A stretch of 64,000 bases of DNA, from contig NZ_JABGBN010000009.1 of NCBI RefSeq assembly GCF_013133795.1, forward strand, positions 1 to 64,000, written 5' to 3'. Positions within the stretch are counted from its first letter, which is position 1. Every line of letters begins with the position of its first letter. This stretch comes from Pelistega suis (GTDB lineage Bacteria; Pseudomonadota; Gammaproteobacteria; Burkholderiales; Burkholderiaceae_B). Under the pieces are notes generated by a model. That model made no database searches, was not told the origin of the DNA, and worked only from the letters and a program-made list of their open reading frames with translations. Below, one piece after another: positions 27,942 through 37,630 of the stretch. The position numbers were made by a program, and so were the translations under genes.

Positions 27942-28280
27942 ATGCGTTATATTATCTGGGCTTTACGTTTAATAGTATTTGTATTGGTTGTCCTATTTGC
28001 GATTAAAAATACAGCCGGTGTCGATATTAACTTTTTCGGTAGCGCTACGCTGACAGGTATTCCTTTAATCATCGTTATTCTGGCATCGTTTATGCTTGGT
28101 GCTTTTTACATGTACTTATTGAATCTACCCACACGTTTTGCGCGTGGTCGAGAGATTACGCGTCTTAAAGGTGAAGTTCAGCATTTACAGACAGACTTGC
28201 AACATCTGCAAGAGGTAAAACCAGGCACACAAGTGGTCACTACTGTTACACCACCAGATGGTTTTGTGGCAAATAAATAG
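27942..28280 (+). CDS. lapA: Lipopolysaccharide assembly protein LapA
   Basis: Small inner-membrane partner of LapB in control of LPS synthesis (LpxC turnover). 112 residues: two membrane helices (~3-21 and ~42-64) separated by the short loop AIKNTAGVDINFFG typical of the DUF1049 family, then a cytoplasmic coiled-coil segment with heptads (LKGEVQHLQTDLQHLQEV). Followed by lapB after 11 bp; the order ihfB-lapA-lapB is conserved. Confidence 0.88.
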   Translation: MRYIIWALRLIVFVLVVLFAIKNTAGVDINFFGSATLTGIPLIIVILASFMLGAFYMYLLNLPTRFARGREITRLKGEVQHLQTDLQHLQEVKPGTQVVTTVTPPDGFVANK

Positions 28281-28291
28281 GAGCGTTTCTC

Positions 28292-29506
28292 TTGGACTTT
28301 GAAAGTTGGTGGTTGATTGTTATTCCCATTGTCTTTGGTTTGGGTTGGTTTGCGTCTCGTTATGATTTGCGTCAGATGTTGTCTGAGTCGCGTTATCTGC
28401 CGGAGTCTTATTTTAAAGGCTTAAATTTTTTATTAAATGAGGATCATGACAAAGCAATTGATGCTTTTGTGGAAGTGGCTAAGCTAGATACTGAAACGAC
28501 AGAACTGCATTTTGCCTTAGGAAGTCTTTTCCGTCGTCGAGGAGAGATTGAGCGTGCTATTCGTGTTCATCAAAGTCTATTAAATCGTGCCGATTTACCA
28601 GCCAAAGATCAAGAGCAAGCAAGGTTTGAGTTAGCACAAGACTATCTTAAAGCGGGTATGTTTGATCGTGCAGAAGAGGCCTTTCAGCAAACACTTCAAG
28701 GGACTTATGCTTTAGCGTCTACACGTGCTTTAATTCGTATTTATGAAGCGGCACATGATTGGCCACGTGCGATTGAAACGGTTAAACATTTACAAGGCCT
28801 GCTCTCAGAGCCGGTGCCGCAGCTTGTCCACTATTATTGTGAATTAGTAGATTTATCGCTTGCTGCCAAACCACCTAAGATTGAGCAAGCGCATAGTGAT
28901 TTAGAACAAGCGGAATTTGCTTTGTCACAATTGCCAGAAGCCACAAAACAAGGGGCAGCCAATGCACGAATTACCATGCTTCATGCCAAGATTTCTGCTT
29001 TAGAAGGTGATGCGTTGAAAGCACGTCATTACTTAGAAACTATGTTTATGGTTGCTCCTGAATACGTAGGTCTGATTGCACAGAATTTATTAGATGGCTA
29101 TGTACAGACTGGAGAGGGTGAGAAAGGCCTGTCTTTATTGCGACAACATTATCGCCAATATCCATCGCTGGATTTATTTAATGTTATTTTTAAATATTTA
29201 CGTACTCAAGTTGGCATGAATCCTGCATGGGAGTTTGCGAGAGAGTCTTTAGTCGTATCGCCATCTTTATTGGGACTAGATAAGTTACTTGAAGTTGAAT
29301 TAAAAGCAGAAGGTGATAATAAACCGCAAATTTTACCTGAGTTAGAGCTTGATTTATTGCGTAAGATGATACATAAGCATACACAGCGTTTAGATCGCTA
29401 TGCTTGCCAACATTGTGGTTTCCAAGCCCGTGCTTTTTATTGGCAATGCCCGGGATGTAATCTTTGGGAAACCTATGCGCCTAAACGTCTTGAGGAACTT
29501 TCATGA
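28292..29506 (+). CDS. lapB: Lipopolysaccharide assembly protein LapB
   Basis: Inner-membrane TPR protein that recruits FtsH to LpxC and balances LPS with phospholipid. 404 residues. One N-terminal membrane helix (WWLIVIPIVFGLGWFASRYD), about nine TPR-like repeats, and a C-terminal rubredoxin-type zinc knuckle YACQHCGFQAR / WQCPGCNLW. The start is TTG at 28292 with GGAG upstream. It overlaps hldA by 4 bp. Confidence 0.93.
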   Translation: MDFESWWLIVIPIVFGLGWFASRYDLRQMLSESRYLPESYFKGLNFLLNEDHDKAIDAFVEVAKLDTETTELHFALGSLFRRRGEIERAIRVHQSLLNRADLPAKDQEQARFELAQDYLKAGMFDRAEEAFQQTLQGTYALASTRALIRIYEAAHDWPRAIETVKHLQGLLSEPVPQLVHYYCELVDLSLAAKPPKIEQAHSDLEQAEFALSQLPEATKQGAANARITMLHAKISALEGDALKARHYLETMFMVAPEYVGLIAQNLLDGYVQTGEGEKGLSLLRQHYRQYPSLDLFNVIFKYLRTQVGMNPAWEFARESLVVSPSLLGLDKLLEVELKAEGDNKPQILPELELDLLRKMIHKHTQRLDRYACQHCGFQARAFYWQCPGCNLWETYAPKRLEELS

Positions 29507-30432
29507 GTCGTTTTCCCCTCGAAGAAATTCAATCAAAAAAAATTCTAGTTATCGGCGATTTGATGTTGGATCGCTATTGGTTTGGTGAAGTCGATCGTAT
29601 TTCGCCAGAAGCTCCCGTTCCTGTGGTTCATGTTGCTCGCCGAGAAGATCGTTTAGGGGGGGCGGCGAATGTGGCGCGTAATATTCGCGCACTAGGTGCA
29701 CAAGCGTCCTTATTGGGTATTGTGGGCGATGATGAAGTGGGCAAAAAGATTCACTCACTTTGTACAGAAGCGGGTATTCAGGCGCATTTAGTGGTGGATT
29801 TCACGATTGACACAACACTAAAAATGCGCGTATTAGGGCGACAACAGCAGCTATTACGTATTGACTTTGAATATCCTCCAAGTGCTACTGCATTAGGTCA
29901 ATTAGATCAGCAAGTGAAATCATTGGTGGAGTCGCATGATGCTTTAGTCTTGTCTGATTATAATAAAGGTGTGCTAACACATGTACAAGCCATGATTGCG
30001 TATGCGCGTACTAAAGGTATTCCCGTTTTAGTGGATCCTAAAGGCACAGATTATCAGCGTTATGAGGGGGCGAGTTTAGTTACGCCTAATCGCTCTGAAA
30101 TGACGCAAGCGGTCGGTACATGGCATTCAGAAGATGAGTTAACCCAAAAGGCCAACGCATTACGTCAGCGATTGTCATTAGATGCTTTATTGGTGACGCG
30201 CTCAGAACAGGGAATGACGTTATTTGCCGCAGAGGGGCGCTCTCATGTCAATGCTCAAGCACATGAGGTTTATGATGTCTCAGGTGCGGGTGACACGGTA
30301 TTAGCCACATTGGCAGTAACACGAGCTACTGGTATGCCGTGGAGCCAAGCAATCTTGTGGGCAAATAAGGCAGGTGGTATCGTGGTAGGTAAGTTAGGAA
30401 CATCTATTGTAACGGCAGAGGAATTATTATGA
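29503..30432 (+). CDS. hldA: D-glycero-beta-D-manno-heptose-7-phosphate kinase
   Basis: PfkB/ribokinase-family enzyme of ADP-heptose synthesis for the LPS inner core. 309 residues: only the kinase half of the E. coli bifunctional HldE, as usual in Burkholderiales, with no nucleotidyltransferase domain attached. Seen: [16 protein letters not shown] near 50, [20 protein letters not shown], and the catalytic-base motif [14 protein letters not shown]. Coupled by 4-bp overlaps to lapB and hldD. The adenylyltransferase (HldC-type) must be elsewhere. Confidence 0.93.
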   Translation: MSRFPLEEIQSKKILVIGDLMLDRYWFGEVDRISPEAPVPVVHVARREDRLGGAANVARNIRALGAQASLLGIVGDDEVGKKIHSLCTEAGIQAHLVVDFTIDTTLKMRVLGRQQQLLRIDFEYPPSATALGQLDQQVKSLVESHDALVLSDYNKGVLTHVQAMIAYARTKGIPVLVDPKGTDYQRYEGASLVTPNRSEMTQAVGTWHSEDELTQKANALRQRLSLDALLVTRSEQGMTLFAAEGRSHVNAQAHEVYDVSGAGDTVLATLAVTRATGMPWSQAILWANKAGGIVVGKLGTSIVTAEELL

Positions 30433-31418
30433 TCGTAGTCACAGGTGCGGCGGGTTTTATCGGCAGTAATATTGTTAAAGGGCTGAATGCACGCGGTATT
30501 ACGGATATTATTTGTGTCGATGATTTAAGTGATGGTCCCAAATATGTGAATTTAGTGGATTGTCAGATTGCGGATTATCTTGATAAGGATGATTTTCGTG
30601 CTTTAGTGCGTAACAATCAATTACCTCCTGTGCGCGCTATTATTCATCAAGGGGCTTGCTCTGATACGACAGAGCAAGACGGTCGCTATATGATGGATAA
30701 TAATTATCGTGTCACCTTAGAGTTGTTTGAGTATTGCCAAGCGCATAAGATTCCTTTTATTTATGCCTCAAGTGCGGCAGTTTATGGTGCGTCTGAGCAT
30801 TATGCAGAGGATATTGCTAATGAAGCGCCTCTTAACGTTTATGGTTACTCTAAGTTTTTATTTGATCAGGTAGTACGTCGTCGTTTTAATACACTGACAG
30901 CACAAGTAGTGGGGCTACGTTATTTTAATGTTTATGGTCCTCGCGAACAGCATAAAGGTCGTATGGCCTCAGTAGCTTTTCATAATATGGGTCAATTCCA
31001 ACGTGATGGTTATTTAAAACTCTTTGGTGGTTATGACGGTTGGGGTAATGGTGAACAAAGCCGTGATTTTATCTCTGTGGAAGATGTAGTTAAGGTGAAT
31101 TTATTCTTCCTCGACAACCCAGATAAATCGGGTATCTTTAATTGCGGTACAGGTCGTGCACAGCCGTTTAATGATGTGGCACGTGCTGTCATTACACATT
31201 TAGATAATGAGAATTTAAGTCTTGAAGAGATGGTAGCAGCGGGTAAATTGCGCTATATCGAATTCCCTGAGGACTTAAAAGGTCGCTATCAAAGTTTTAC
31301 CCAAGCAGACTTAACGAATCTGCGTGCTGCTGGGTATACTGAGGAGTTTCTTGATGTACATACAGGAATTGGTCGTTATATTGCCGAGTTAAAACGGATA
31401 AATAAACTACCTAAGTAA
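30429..31418 (+). CDS. hldD: ADP-L-glycero-D-manno-heptose 6-epimerase
   Basis: NADP-dependent extended SDR enzyme making the heptose donor of the LPS core. 329 residues. Nucleotide motif [17 protein letters not shown] at 4-20, [18 protein letters not shown], the YGYSKFLFD active-site Tyr and Lys, and [10 protein letters not shown]. Last gene of the lapA-lapB-hldA-hldD run. Confidence 0.95.
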   Translation: MIVVTGAAGFIGSNIVKGLNARGITDIICVDDLSDGPKYVNLVDCQIADYLDKDDFRALVRNNQLPPVRAIIHQGACSDTTEQDGRYMMDNNYRVTLELFEYCQAHKIPFIYASSAAVYGASEHYAEDIANEAPLNVYGYSKFLFDQVVRRRFNTLTAQVVGLRYFNVYGPREQHKGRMASVAFHNMGQFQRDGYLKLFGGYDGWGNGEQSRDFISVEDVVKVNLFFLDNPDKSGIFNCGTGRAQPFNDVARAVITHLDNENLSLEEMVAAGKLRYIEFPEDLKGRYQSFTQADLTNLRAAGYTEEFLDVHTGIGRYIAELKRINKLPK

Positions 31419-31503
31419 GTAGTTTTACGCATGGATAAACACTTGTTTGTCCTATTTTCAAAAAATCTTCCCATGAGTAAGCTGACTATTTTGGAGGCTA
31501 AAA

Positions 31504-31911
31504 ATGAGGAAGATTTTTTTATTTTTATGGATATATTGTTGTGCTTTGAGTAGTAGTTTTGCTTTGGATGGCTTGGTGGTGGAAGTCAATGAAGCAACTG
31601 AAAAACAATTAGTACAGTTAAAGGGGATAGGGAGCAAAACGGCGCAGTTGATTATCCAAGAGCGTCAACGGGCAGGGGCTTATCGTTCTGTACAGGAGTT
31701 TAGTGCCAGAATAAAAGGTATGGGCAAGAAAAAAATTGAAAAGCTTCTGCAGCAGGGAATGAGGGTAAATGGTCAAGCAACATTTACTGTGCCATCAGTT
31801 GAGAAAAGTTTGCGCAGTGCTACCGTAGACTCTTATGTTTCTTCGTCGAAAAAGGAGGAGACCGCAGAGGGAAAAATGATGTATGTTAGACCAAAACAAT
31901 TGAGTCCTTAG
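31504..31911 (+). CDS. Secreted helix-hairpin-helix (ComEA-like) protein
   Basis: 135 residues. Signal peptide of ~21 residues (ALSSSFA-LD). A ComEA-type double HhH DNA-binding domain (~27-80) contains VNEATEKQLVQLKGIGSKTAQLI and the second hairpin KGMGKKKIEKLL. A Ser/Thr/Lys tail of unknown role follows. ComEA-like proteins bind incoming DNA in the periplasm during natural transformation. The SD GGAGG lies 8 bp upstream of the ATG. No other competence gene is nearby, so the function is inferred from the fold only. Confidence 0.8.
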   Translation: MRKIFLFLWIYCCALSSSFALDGLVVEVNEATEKQLVQLKGIGSKTAQLIIQERQRAGAYRSVQEFSARIKGMGKKKIEKLLQQGMRVNGQATFTVPSVEKSLRSATVDSYVSSSKKEETAEGKMMYVRPKQLSP

Positions 31912-31984
31912 GGGTATATGACGGCTTGCGGGCTTTGATGAAAACCGTTATAGTGCGGAGAGTGAGTTACTCTATAACGCCTAG

Positions 31985-32890
31985 ATGATGAAAAAATACC
32001 CAACGATTGAAGATACCATTGGTGCAACGCCTTTAGTGCGGTTGCAACGCATAGCAGCTGATATTTGCTCAGAAAATAATAATGTCATTCTGGCCAAACT
32101 AGAAGGCAATAATCCAGCAGGTTCGGTAAAAGATCGTGCGGCGATGTCGATGATTCGTCAGGCAGAATTGGAGGGCATTATTAAGCCCGGTGATACTTTA
32201 ATTGAGGCGACGAGTGGCAATACAGGTATTGCGTTGGCGATGGCGGCTGCTATTCGAGGTTATAAAATGATTCTTATCATGCCAGATAATCTGTCGGTAG
32301 AACGTCGTCAAGCAATGAAGGTGTATGGGGCGGAGTTTATTCTAACGCCCGCAGAAGCAGGAGGGATGGAGTACGCTCGAGATTTGGCATTGCAGATGCA
32401 AGCAGAGGGCAAGGGGATTGTACTTAATCAATTTGCTAATCCAGCCAATCCCTTAGCCCACATTGAAGGTACAGGGCCGGAGTTATGGCAACAAACCTCA
32501 GGGGAAATTACGCATTTTGTTTCTGCAATGGGAACGACAGGGACAATTACGGGGGTAGCGACCTATCTTAAGTCGCAAAAACCAACGGTTCATATCATTG
32601 GGGCGCAGCCTGCACCGGGTGCATCTATTCCGGGGATTCGTAAATGGTCAGAAGCGTATCAACCGGAGATTTATCGACCAGAGCTGGTGGATGACTTTGA
32701 ATTGATTGAGCAGTTGGAAGCTGAGGAAATGGCAAGACGACTAGCACGAGAAGAGGGTATTTTTGCTGGTATTTCTTCTGCAGGTGCTTTGGTGGCGGCT
32801 ATTCGGACGGCAAAACGTGTTAAAAATGCGACGATTGCCTTTATTGTGTGTGATAGAGGGGATCGCTACTTATCATTAAATATCTTTTAA
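31985..32890 (+). CDS. cysM: Cysteine synthase B (O-acetylserine sulfhydrylase)
   Basis: PLP enzyme making cysteine from O-acetylserine and sulfide (CysM also uses thiosulfate). 301 residues. PLP lysine in NPAGSVKDRAA near 44; EATSGNTGIALA phosphate loop; MPDNLSVERRQAMKVYGAE is CysM-like; HFVSAMGTTGTITG. The start is at one of two adjacent ATGs (31985 or 31988) with a weak ribosome site. An inverted repeat GTTATAG / CTATAAC lies just upstream. It closes the conserved hldD-to-cysM block. Confidence 0.95.
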   Translation: MMKKYPTIEDTIGATPLVRLQRIAADICSENNNVILAKLEGNNPAGSVKDRAAMSMIRQAELEGIIKPGDTLIEATSGNTGIALAMAAAIRGYKMILIMPDNLSVERRQAMKVYGAEFILTPAEAGGMEYARDLALQMQAEGKGIVLNQFANPANPLAHIEGTGPELWQQTSGEITHFVSAMGTTGTITGVATYLKSQKPTVHIIGAQPAPGASIPGIRKWSEAYQPEIYRPELVDDFELIEQLEAEEMARRLAREEGIFAGISSAGALVAAIRTAKRVKNATIAFIVCDRGDRYLSLNIF

Positions 32891-33073
32891 TGCATTTAAT
32901 TGATAACTAAAATCTATCTTTTTGTCTATAAAATATTTTATTCCGAGTATTTTCATCAGGTAATGTAAAATATTAGACAAAAATCAAATAATTATTTGAA
33001 ACATTTATCTTGATTTTTAAATGAGTGTTTTATAATAGAGCATCCCGCGTTTGATGTGGGTATAAGTAACGTT
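32891..33073. other. AT-rich intergenic region before the cbb3 cluster
   Basis: 183 bp, mostly A/T. A TTGATTTTTAAATG at 33011-33024 has one good Fnr half-site (TTGAT) and a poor second half. A TATAAT lies at 33031-33036, in register for a -10 box upstream of the ccoI-like gene. Confidence 0.4.
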
Positions 33074-34051
33074 ATGAAACCAGTTTCGATATTTGCTATT
33101 CCATCCGATTTGCCCCATGAGGAGCGCCATAAGCGTCGCCAGATGTTGGCTCGCTTGGGTTTGGCATGGCTGGTGATGATGCAGGTGATGATGTTTGCAT
33201 TCCCCGGTTATGTGCGCAATGATTATTTGCACAGTGATAGTTTAGCGACTTTGGATGCAGCTATTGTTGTCTTAAATTGGATTAGTTTTGCGATGACTAT
33301 CCCAGTCTTGCTTTATTGTGCGAGTCCAGTCTGGTCGGGTCTTTTCCAGAAGTCTAGTTATGGTTCATGGATTAATATGAACTGGCCAGTTGCGTTGGGG
33401 ATTTTAGTGGCGTTTGTTCCAAGTGCGATAGCAACATGGACTAATCAAGGCGAAGTGTATTTTGAATCTATTGCGATGTTTATCGCCTTTTTATTGACCG
33501 CACGTTATTTAGAGTTTGCAGCGAATCAGTCAGCACAATTTGCCAAAGGACATAGTGAGCCACTTTTAGAAAATGTACGTATTGAATTAACAAAGCGCGC
33601 TGACCGTATTGCATTTTTATTTATTACCATCCAAATTATTCTTGCTGTAGTGACAGCATTGGTATGGTATGTCTATATTGATCAACAACACGCTATCCCC
33701 GTGTTGGTATCATTGTTTGTTATGAGCTGTCCTTGTGCAATGGCGATGGCTGTGCCAACAGCTTCCTCGGCGGCACAAGCGGTATTTTTATATCAACCTT
33801 CTTTTACGACTGAACAAAAAGAACAAATTATCCAAAAAACTGTTCAGTGTGCAAACCAGAATTTATATGGGTCTTTAGTGTGGCATCTTTTGATGACTCC
33901 TTTAGCTATGTTGGGCATTGTTGCGCCATGGTTGGCAGCGATTACGATGTTGGTCTCGTCACTGGCTGTGGCATGGAATGCTTATCGTATGTATAAAAAA
34001 TTAATTAAAAGTACAGTGGAAGGTGCATTACGTACCTCGATGGTGAGTTAA
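33074..34051 (+). CDS. CcoI-like P1B-ATPase relic: membrane domain only
   Basis: CcoI normally pumps copper for cbb3 oxidase assembly. This 325-residue product aligns by eye with the CcoI membrane part only. It has helices from ~28 (MMQVMMFAFPGYV) to ~152 (GEVYFESIAMFIAFLLTARYLEF), the metal-site helix with MSCPCAMAMAVPTA (C219-P-C221), and the last two helices, including APWLAAITMLVSS. The actuator domain is replaced by ~25 residues. The P and N domains are replaced by ~30 residues, so DKTGT, the phosphorylation aspartate and the ATP site are absent. An N-terminal metal-binding domain is also absent. The frame is open with no internal stops and is followed immediately by ccoS. Start ATG 33074; a GTG at 33056 is in frame. 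It cannot be a pump by the usual mechanism. Confidence 0.8.
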   Translation: MKPVSIFAIPSDLPHEERHKRRQMLARLGLAWLVMMQVMMFAFPGYVRNDYLHSDSLATLDAAIVVLNWISFAMTIPVLLYCASPVWSGLFQKSSYGSWINMNWPVALGILVAFVPSAIATWTNQGEVYFESIAMFIAFLLTARYLEFAANQSAQFAKGHSEPLLENVRIELTKRADRIAFLFITIQIILAVVTALVWYVYIDQQHAIPVLVSLFVMSCPCAMAMAVPTASSAAQAVFLYQPSFTTEQKEQIIQKTVQCANQNLYGSLVWHLLMTPLAMLGIVAPWLAAITMLVSSLAVAWNAYRMYKKLIKSTVEGALRTSMVS

Positions 34052-34210
34052 GTGGATGCATTTTTTTTACTTATCGCACTAGCGGTGCTTTTTGTGATTT
34101 TTATTGGCGTGGCTCTCTATTGGGCAGTGATTTCTGGTCAGTTTGATGATGTTCAGAAAAATGCGAGTTCAATTTTAGAGGATGACGACTCAGTAAATCC
34201 TGATAAATGA
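34052..34210 (+). CDS. ccoS: cbb3 oxidase maturation protein CcoS
   Basis: 52 residues starting at a GTG that directly follows the TAA of the ccoI-like gene. One N-terminal membrane helix (AVLFVIFIGVALYWAV), then the family motif SGQFDDVQ and a short acidic tail EDDD. CcoS is needed for cofactor insertion into cbb3 oxidase. Its position between ccoI and ccoN is standard. Confidence 0.88.
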   Translation: MDAFFLLIALAVLFVIFIGVALYWAVISGQFDDVQKNASSILEDDDSVNPDK

Positions 34211-34234
34211 TTATGGTGTAGCGCCGTTTATTTA

Positions 34235-34248
34235 TTGATTGTGATACG
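34235..34248. promoter_or_regulatory. Weak candidate Fnr site upstream of ccoN
   Basis: TTGATTGTGATACG matches one half of the Fnr box TTGAT-N4-ATCAA perfectly and the other half poorly (2 of 5), 124 bp before ccoN. An Fnr protein with the matching recognition helix is encoded at 39.7-40.4 kb. Confidence 0.35.
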
Positions 34249-34371
34249 CTGTAACACATTTTTCAGGTTAAATTTTGTACAATCTTGTCAGACTTGATTT
34301 ATTCCGAATAAGGGATGACAAGACAATACAAATAAGGGAAATAGTTGTTTTTTTAATAAGAGGAAGGTCCT

Positions 34372-35841
34372 ATGCGTACTTTAAACGCTAACGAAACCGA
34401 AACCTTTAACTACAAGGTGGTTCGGCAATTCGCGATCATGGCTGTGGTCTGGGGAATTGTAGGCATGTTTGTAGGGGTGTTTATTGCAGCCCAACTTGTT
34501 TGGCCTCAATTAAACTTCGTAGATTTTTTAGGCTATGGTCGTCTACGTCCATTACATACTAATGCGGTGATTTTCGCTTTTGGTGGTAGTGCTTTATTTG
34601 CGACTTCTTACTATGTGGTACAACGTACCTGTCATACGCGTTTATTCGCAAGTGGCTTGGCGTCATTCACATTCTGGGGTTGGCAATTAATTATCGTATT
34701 GGCAGCAATCACTTTACCAGCAGGTTTTACAAGTTCAAAAGAATATGCTGAATTAGAGTGGCCAATCGATATTCTTCTCACATTGGTGTGGGTGGCTTAT
34801 GCGATTGTGTTCTTTGGTACGATTATCAAACGTCGTGTTAAACACATCTATGTAGCTAACTGGTTCTACGGTTCATTTATTTTAACTGTGGCAATCCTAC
34901 ACATTTTCAATAACATTGAAATGCCAGTTGCTGGTGAGCTATTTAAATCTTACTCTGCTTATGCAGGTGTACAAGATGCGATGGTTCAATGGTGGTATGG
35001 TCATAATGCAGTAGGTTTCTTCTTGACGACCAGTTTCTTGGGTATGATGTATTACTATGTACCTAAACAAGCAGGTCGTCCAGTATTCTCATATCGTTTA
35101 TCTATCGTTCACTTCTGGGCGTTAGCATTTACATATATGTGGGCAGGACCTCACCACTTGTTATACACAGCGTTACCTGACTGGACACAAAGCTTAGGTA
35201 TGGCGTTCTCGTTAATCCTTTTAGCTCCGTCTTGGGGTGGTATGGTTAACGGTATCATGACGCTATCTGGCGCGTGGCATAAACTACGTACAGATCCAAT
35301 CTTAAAATTCATGGTAACTGCATTATCTTTCTACGGTATGTCAACATTTGAAGGTTCAATGATGTCTATCCGTACGGTGAATGCATTATCTCACTACACA
35401 GAATGGACTGTTGCTCACGTACACTCTGGTGCCTTAGGTTGGGTAGCGATGATTACTTTTGGTAGCTTGTACTACACAATCCCACGTCTATGGGGTCGTA
35501 CAGAAATGGCGAGCAAAGGTTTAGTTGAATTACACTTCTGGATTGCGACAATTGGTGTGGTGCTATACATCGCTTCAATGTGGGTAGCTGGTGTAATGGA
35601 AGGTTTAATGTGGCGTGCGGTGGAAGCTGACGGTACATTGACTTACTCTTTTGTACAAGCACTTGAAGCTAAAAAGCCATTATTAATGATTCGTTTCTTA
35701 GGTGGTGCATTATTCCTAACAGGTATCGTATTGATGTTTGTAAACATCATTATGACTATCAAAGGTCAAAAAGTTGTAAATCCTGCTGTTCCAGCACCAG
35801 CTGAGCATGATGCAGATCATAAAGCAGCAGCAGCGGTTTAA
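34372..35841 (+). CDS. ccoN: cbb3-type cytochrome c oxidase subunit I
   Basis: Catalytic subunit (hemes b and b3, CuB) of the high-affinity terminal oxidase. 489 residues with about 12 membrane helices. Heme and copper histidines are visible in [40 protein letters not shown], and the paired HVHSGALGW segment. SD AGGAAGG stands before ATG. First gene of ccoNOQP, with a 161-bp upstream region likely holding its promoter. Confidence 0.97.
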   Translation: MRTLNANETETFNYKVVRQFAIMAVVWGIVGMFVGVFIAAQLVWPQLNFVDFLGYGRLRPLHTNAVIFAFGGSALFATSYYVVQRTCHTRLFASGLASFTFWGWQLIIVLAAITLPAGFTSSKEYAELEWPIDILLTLVWVAYAIVFFGTIIKRRVKHIYVANWFYGSFILTVAILHIFNNIEMPVAGELFKSYSAYAGVQDAMVQWWYGHNAVGFFLTTSFLGMMYYYVPKQAGRPVFSYRLSIVHFWALAFTYMWAGPHHLLYTALPDWTQSLGMAFSLILLAPSWGGMVNGIMTLSGAWHKLRTDPILKFMVTALSFYGMSTFEGSMMSIRTVNALSHYTEWTVAHVHSGALGWVAMITFGSLYYTIPRLWGRTEMASKGLVELHFWIATIGVVLYIASMWVAGVMEGLMWRAVEADGTLTYSFVQALEAKKPLLMIRFLGGALFLTGIVLMFVNIIMTIKGQKVVNPAVPAPAEHDADHKAAAAV

Positions 35842-35852
35842 GGAGAATAAGA

Positions 35853-36521
35853 ATGGCTAGTAATAATAAATTTTTCTCTCATGCAACCATTGAGAAAAAC
35901 ATCAGTATTTTGATTATCCTATCAATTTTGGTAGTGTCATTTGCTGGTTTAGTGCAAATTGTTCCTTTATTCTTCCAACACTCAACAACAACGCCAGCTC
36001 CTGGTGTAAAACCACTAAATGCATTGCAATTAGTGGGACGTGATGTGTTCATCAAAGAGGGCTGCTTCGGCTGCCACAGCCAACAAGTTCGTGTGTTGGC
36101 GTCAGATGTTCAACGTTATGGTCCTTACTCAGTAGCAGGTGAGAGCGTGTATGAGTATCCATTCTTGTGGGGTTCTCGCCGTATGGGTCCAGATCTTGCG
36201 CGTGTGGGTGGTCGTTATTCTGACGATTGGCACCGCATTCACTTACGTGACCCGCGTGTCTTCGTAAAACAATCGAATATGCCTGCATACCCATGGTTAC
36301 AACATAAAGACGTGTCTAACGAAAATGTTCAAAACCGTATGCGTGCTCTAAACAAAGTACATTCTTTCCATCATGGTCAAGGTATGTACTCTGAAGAAGA
36401 GATTGCTAAAGCACCTGAATTACTGAAAGGTAAGACAGAAGAAGATGCGGTGATTGCTTACTTACAAAACCTTGGCGTAGGTTATGTGGCTGAGCTTCGT
36501 AAGCAAGAACAAGGCAAATAA
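35853..36521 (+). CDS. ccoO: cbb3-type cytochrome c oxidase subunit II
   Basis: Membrane-anchored monoheme cytochrome c of the oxidase. 222 residues: one N-terminal helix (~18-40), the heme motif CFGCH at 71-75 followed by SQQVR, and a distal Met ligand probably in SNMPAYPWL. It follows ccoN by 11 bp with AAGGAG upstream. Confidence 0.96.
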   Translation: MASNNKFFSHATIEKNISILIILSILVVSFAGLVQIVPLFFQHSTTTPAPGVKPLNALQLVGRDVFIKEGCFGCHSQQVRVLASDVQRYGPYSVAGESVYEYPFLWGSRRMGPDLARVGGRYSDDWHRIHLRDPRVFVKQSNMPAYPWLQHKDVSNENVQNRMRALNKVHSFHHGQGMYSEEEIAKAPELLKGKTEEDAVIAYLQNLGVGYVAELRKQEQGK

Positions 36522-36535
36522 TAGGAGTACCAAAA

Positions 36536-36694
36536 ATGGCTTTCTTGAATGGTCTAATGACCATTGTCTCGATGGCGGTATTTTTTGGAATTGTCTGGTG
36601 GGCTTGGTCAAAAGGCCGAGTAAAAGATAATCAGGAGGCGGCTGCATTGCCGTTCTCCCTACCAGATGAAGAAGATTCAGATCTTAAAAATTGA
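36536..36694 (+). CDS. ccoQ: cbb3-type cytochrome c oxidase subunit CcoQ
   Basis: 52 residues, ATG at 36536 after a GGAG box. One membrane helix (LMTIVSMAVFFGIVWWAWS) then a basic GRVKD and an acidic end. CcoQ stabilises CcoP in the complex. Placed between ccoO and ccoP as in other cbb3 operons. Confidence 0.88.
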   Translation: MAFLNGLMTIVSMAVFFGIVWWAWSKGRVKDNQEAAALPFSLPDEEDSDLKN

Positions 36695-36705
36695 GAGGTT
36701 AAATC

Positions 36706-37605
36706 ATGAGTGATTTCATTAGTAGCGGTTGGAGTTACTGGGTCACCATTATTGCATTAGGCGGTGTTGCCTTTTGTTTATGGCTATTATTTACTCAACG
36801 TTCTTTCCTTAAGAAAGATGTAGAGGCTGATAATACAGGTCATGAATGGGACGGTATTACGGAGTATAACTACCCAGTGCCAACGTGGTGGACAGTAATG
36901 TACGTGGGTCTATGTGCTGTAGGCTTAGGTATTATGTTCTTATATCCAGCTTTAGGTTCTAATCCAGGTCAAGTTGGCTATACTTCTGCCAAACAAGCAG
37001 AGGAAGAAAAAGCAGCTTACTTAGAAAGCTTAAAGCCAGTATATGCAAAATTCGATGGTCAAACGATTGAACAATTGGCGGCTAACGAAGATGCACGTAA
37101 ACTTGGTGAGCGTTTATTCTTAAATAACTGTGCACAATGTCACGGTTCTGACGCAAAAGGTTCTCCTAACTTCCCTAACTTAACTGATTCTGATTGGTTA
37201 TGGGGTGGTAAACCAGAGCAAATTCATCAGACAATTACTGAAGGTCGTCATGGTATGATGGCGCCATTAGCAGCAGTAGTATCTAATGAAGAAGCTAACC
37301 AAATTGCGCACTATGTACGTTCATTATCTGGTTTGAGCAGTGACCCAACATTAGCACCATTAGGACAAGTGAAGTTCCAAGCTGTTTGTGCGGCTTGTCA
37401 TGGTATGGATGGTAAGGGTAACCAATTATTAGGTGCACCTAATCTAACAGACGATGTTTGGTTAAATAGCTCATCTCGTGAAGTGATTGTTAAAACGATT
37501 CTTGAAGGCCGTTCTGGTATCATGCCAGCCCAAAAGAATACGTTAACACCCGAGCAAATCAAGATGTTAGCAGCTTATGTGTGGGGTTTATCTAACAATA
37601 AATAA
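36706..37605 (+). CDS. ccoP: cbb3-type cytochrome c oxidase subunit III (diheme)
   Basis: 299 residues. Two N-terminal membrane helices (~10-30 and ~62-82, separated by GHEWDGITEYNYPVPTWW, the CcoP signature). Two cytochrome c domains follow with CAQCH at 142-146 and CAACH at 228-232. It receives electrons from soluble or bound c-type cytochromes and passes them to CcoO. Followed by two hairpins and then ccoG. Confidence 0.96.
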   Translation: MSDFISSGWSYWVTIIALGGVAFCLWLLFTQRSFLKKDVEADNTGHEWDGITEYNYPVPTWWTVMYVGLCAVGLGIMFLYPALGSNPGQVGYTSAKQAEEEKAAYLESLKPVYAKFDGQTIEQLAANEDARKLGERLFLNNCAQCHGSDAKGSPNFPNLTDSDWLWGGKPEQIHQTITEGRHGMMAPLAAVVSNEEANQIAHYVRSLSGLSSDPTLAPLGQVKFQAVCAACHGMDGKGNQLLGAPNLTDDVWLNSSSREVIVKTILEGRSGIMPAQKNTLTPEQIKMLAAYVWGLSNNK

Positions 37606-37630
37606 TTTACATTTATTGTTACAATAAATC

